Assembly: GCA_025453375.1 (NCBI GenBank)
Contig: JALOQT010000019.1
Coordinates: forward strand, 1-9,566
DNA length: 9,566 nt
Source of the DNA: Phycisphaerales bacterium
GTDB lineage: Bacteria > Planctomycetota > Phycisphaerae > Phycisphaerales > UBA1924
Reading direction: 5' to 3'
The notes beneath the pieces are model-generated. The model was not told the DNA's origin. It made no database searches and saw only the letters and a program-made list of their open reading frames with translations. Positions 7,028 to 9,566 of the stretch are shown in pieces (the stretch's first letter is position 1; every line of letters starts with the position of its first letter). The position numbers were made by a program, and so were the translations under genes.

Positions 7028-7032
7028 CCCCT
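7028..7032 (-). promoter_or_regulatory. Ribosome binding site for the HD-GYP regulator
   Basis: AGGGG on the minus strand, 9 bases before the ATG at 7018. It overlaps the spacing needed for the alternative TTG at 7027, so it decides for ATG 7018. No hairpin with a T-run is visible in 7019-7074, which fits read-through from the kinase gene. Confidence 0.6.
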
Positions 7033-7074
7033 GGTTTCCCGGGCGCGGACTGCTCCCGAAGAGAGATCATCGGC

Positions 7075-9566
7075 TCACGCTGCGGGCTTGTTCACTGTCG
7101 GCGACGCCGGGCCTGCAGAAATCGGCTGCTTGGCCGCCTCAGCCATGACCTTCCGCAGTTCCACCAGCACGCGCTGGCGGGCGAGCATCGCGGATTCTCG
7201 GTCGTTGGCCTTTGCGGCCTTCTCCAACTGGGCGCACGCCTCCTGCGCTCGCACCGCACCGATGTTCGCCGCCGAGCCCTTCAACGCGTGGGCGAGTTTG
7301 CCCGCTCGGTCCATGTCGCCGGCGTCAACCGCCGCACTGACGGCCAGGGCGTCCTTCGGAATCGCCGCGACGAACTTGCCCAGGATCGACTCGGCCAGCG
7401 CTGGCCGATTCAAGCACCGACGCAGCAATCCAGGACGATCGAGGATCGGATCATCCTCATCAATCGGCGGCAATTCCACCCGATGCACCGGCGCGGTCGG
7501 CGCTCCGAGATCAACCTGATGCCCACCAGGCACCGCCACTGCTGCGGGCGGCGTCATCACTGCTGCAGGCGGCACCGCGGGCGTCCCACTCGCTTCGACG
7601 ACCGGCGCGGGCGGCGCGATCGGCAGAGGCACAGCGGCCGACATCGGGGCGGGCACTGGCACGATCGCAGGAGCGGCTACCGCCTCGCTGCGCGCTTCAG
7701 CCATTGGTGCCGTGACCTGCGACGCAATGGCCGACGCGGGGCTGATCACCACCCGCTCCGGCATCGGCTCAAGCACGATCGGCGTCGGAGCGACCTGCAC
7801 AGCCGCAGGCTCGGGCACCACGCCCAGCAGCCCATGCAGCTCCGTCGGCACAGGCTCCGGCGCAGGGCCAGATCCAAACGATGAACCAAACACCACCGGC
7901 TTGGGCTGAGGCTTTTCCTGCACCTTCGGCACCGGACGCCCGCTGCGCTCGGCGAGCATGCGCTCAATGGTGTTGACCAGCAGCACAGGGTCCAGCGGCT
8001 TGGTCAGGAAGCCGTCCATCCCGGCGTCCAGGCACCGCTCGCGATCGCCACCGAGCGCGTTGCCCGTCAGCGCGATGACCGGCAGATTCAGACCATCCTT
8101 GGGCTTGCGCACCAGTGAGTGCTCGCGCTCCAGCTCGCGCAGACGGCGCGTCGCCTGGAAGCCATCCATCACCGGCATCTGGCAGTCCATCAGCACCAGG
8201 TCGAAGTGGCTCGCCGTGAGATGCTCGATCGCCTCGGCGCCGTTGTTGGCCACGACCACCGCATAGCCATAGTCCGCCAGCAGTTCCGTCGCGATGGCCT
8301 GGTTGATCTCGTTATCCTCCACCAGCAGCAGCCGCGCATTGGCGGACGACCGCTCCGGCGTCGCATCACTGGTGTGCCCGGCCTGCACCGACCGCTCTTC
8401 ATCCCGATGCGGCGTGCGGGCCAGGATGATCCCTTCCGCCAGTGCGTCCAGCAGGTGATTGGACGTGTATGGCTCCTCGACCCACGCCACCGAGTGCAGT
8501 CGCTCGCTATCAATGCTCGCCCGCAGCCGCGGCGGGCCGACCATCACCAGGCACGCGGCGCTCGGGCCATTGGTCTGTGCAATCGGCCCGCGATTCTGGC
8601 CCTTGAAAGCTGCATCGGCCAGTTTCTCCAGTTCATCCTGCTCAAAGCCGGCCCACGCGACGACCGCACCAAATGGCTCGCCAACGTCCACATACCGCAC
8701 CAACGCATCGACACCCATCTCCGGCGTCTCGACGATGTGCCGCCGCAGGCCGAAACTATCGACGCTGTGCATCAGCCCCGACTGCGTCTCCCCAGGCGGG
8801 CAGACGATCAGCACGCGCAGGCGGCGCAGGTCATCGGTGATCGGCGGAATCGGAATCTCGACGCGATGCAGACGCGGCAGCGGCACCGTGAACCAGAACG
8901 TCGTCCCTCGACCGACCTCGCTGGCCACACCGATCTGCCCGCCCATGATCTCAATCAACTGGCGACAGATCGACAGGCCAAGCCCCGTGCCGCCAAACTT
9001 GCGCGTCGTGCTGGCGTCGACCTGACTGAAGCTCTTGAAGAGCCGATCGATCCGGTCCTGCGGGATGCCGATGCCCGTGTCTGTCACGCTGAAGCGTGCC
9101 AGCACCTGTCCATCATCCAGCCGATCAACCGTCGCGGTGATCGTGATCGCACCCTTCTCGGTGAATTTCGTCGCATTGCCGACAAGGTTGACCAGCACCT
9201 GACGCAGCCGAAGCGGGTCACCCCGTAGCGGAATCCGCAGGCACGGGTGCACATGCGTCACCAGCCGCAAACCCTTCTCCTGCACGCGCGTCGAGCACAG
9301 CAGGGCGACATCTTCCACCAGTTCGCGAATGTCCAGCTCGATCGATTCCAGTTCGATCGCCGAAGCCTCGATCTTCGACAGATCCAGGATGTCGTTGATC
9401 AGTTGCAGCAGCGCCTCGCAACTGAACTTGGCCATGCGGGCGTGACGCAACTGGCGTTCATCCAGTTTGCTGCGCAGCAGCAGTTCCAGCGCGCCGACCA
9501 CGCCATTGAGCGGCGTGCGAATCTCGTGGCTCGTGTTGGCCAGGAACTGACTCTTGGCCACGCTCG
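7075..9566 (-). CDS. Hybrid sensor histidine kinase (HisKA-HATPase-pseudoreceiver-receiver-HPt), N-terminus beyond window
   Basis: The frame is open to the right edge. The GTG at 9561 lies just before the H-box, so it is internal and the sensor part is outside. Numbering from that codon: HisKA with H12 in NTSHEIRTPLNG; HATPase_c 114-228 with N129 (LVGNATKF), D161 (VTDTGIGIP) and GGTGLGLSICR (190-200); a degenerate receiver about 248-380; a canonical receiver 410-535 with E415-D416, D459 (VLMDCQMP), T499 and K521; an Ala/Pro/Val-rich linker about 541-705; and an HPt domain about 712-805 with H758 in LAHALKGSAANIGA. It should autophosphorylate in the cytoplasm and pass phosphate H12 to D459 to H758, then to an external receiver. 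The HD-GYP regulator 56 bases downstream, on the same strand, is the obvious partner. The input signal is unknown. The linker is low-complexity but in frame, and I see no frameshift. Confidence 0.95.
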   Translation of the reverse strand, partial: SVAKSQFLANTSHEIRTPLNGVVGALELLLRSKLDERQLRHARMAKFSCEALLQLINDILDLSKIEASAIELESIELDIRELVEDVALLCSTRVQEKGLRLVTHVHPCLRIPLRGDPLRLRQVLVNLVGNATKFTEKGAITITATVDRLDDGQVLARFSVTDTGIGIPQDRIDRLFKSFSQVDASTTRKFGGTGLGLSICRQLIEIMGGQIGVASEVGRGTTFWFTVPLPRLHRVEIPIPPITDDLRRLRVLIVCPPGETQSGLMHSVDSFGLRRHIVETPEMGVDALVRYVDVGEPFGAVVAWAGFEQDELEKLADAAFKGQNRGPIAQTNGPSAACLVMVGPPRLRASIDSERLHSVAWVEEPYTSNHLLDALAEGIILARTPHRDEERSVQAGHTSDATPERSSANARLLLVEDNEINQAIATELLADYGYAVVVANNGAEAIEHLTASHFDLVLMDCQMPVMDGFQATRRLRELEREHSLVRKPKDGLNLPVIALTGNALGGDRERCLDAGMDGFLTKPLDPVLLVNTIERMLAERSGRPVPKVQEKPQPKPVVFGSSFGSGPAPEPVPTELHGLLGVVPEPAAVQVAPTPIVLEPMPERVVISPASAIASQVTAPMAEARSEAVAAPAIVPVPAPMSAAVPLPIAPPAPVVEASGTPAVPPAAVMTPPAAVAVPGGHQVDLGAPTAPVHRVELPPIDEDDPILDRPGLLRRCLNRPALAESILGKFVAAIPKDALAVSAAVDAGDMDRAGKLAHALKGSAANIGAVRAQEACAQLEKAAKANDRESAMLARQRVLVELRKVMAEAAKQPISAGPASPTVNKPAA

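Noticed and set aside
8119..9228. Plus-strand open frame (369 codons)
   Set aside because: It is antisense to the histidine kinase core and receiver; its His/Arg/Gln-rich composition is typical of a shadow frame.
7075..9561. GTG at 9561 as the true start of the kinase
   Set aside because: It would begin the protein 11 residues before the phosphorylated His with no sensor or dimer helix start, and the frame stays open to the window edge, so the gene is simply cut.

Overview
The window is GC-rich bacterial DNA with strong G/C at third codon positions. The best lineage clue is the secreted protein at 3666-5963. It ends in two copies of a TADDIIVFLS-type dockerin-like motif and a terminal Gly-Cys, the 'GC-type dockerin' tail typical of Planctomycetota, especially Phycisphaerales. 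I therefore infer a planctomycete, probably Phycisphaerales-like. I see no rRNA, tRNA, CRISPR array, insertion sequence or phage gene.

Layout, left to right. (1) Positions 1-1927, minus strand: a Maf/DUF115-type flagellin glycosyltransferase that leaves the window at its 3' end. (2) Positions 1928-2156: a divergent intergenic region with an unusual set of overlapping inverted repeats that could form two mutually exclusive hairpins. (3) Positions 2157-2807, plus strand: a two-helix membrane protein with a probable NTF2/SnoaL-like domain. (4) Positions 2811-3365, minus strand: a lipoprotein of unknown function whose stop codon lies three bases from that of the convergent gene. (5) Positions 3366-3665: an intergenic region with one doubtful small CxxCxxC ORF. 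(6) Positions 3666-5963, plus strand: a secreted protein with four PPC-like repeats and the GC-type dockerin tail. (7) Positions 5987-9566, minus strand: a hybrid histidine kinase (N-terminus beyond the right edge) followed 56 bases later by a receiver-HD-GYP response regulator.

The last two genes make a self-contained signalling unit. The kinase carries phosphotransfer His, receiver Asp and HPt His, and the regulator supplies the final receiver Asp in front of a complete HD-GYP phosphodiesterase. This is all the parts of a His-Asp-His-Asp relay ending in cyclic di-GMP breakdown. With the glycosyltransferase at the other end, the window has a loose motility and cell-surface theme. The genes between are not obviously part of one pathway, and I do not claim a new system. 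The points most worth checking are the competing hairpins upstream of 2157, the degenerate receiver inside the kinase, and the four-repeat architecture of the secreted protein.
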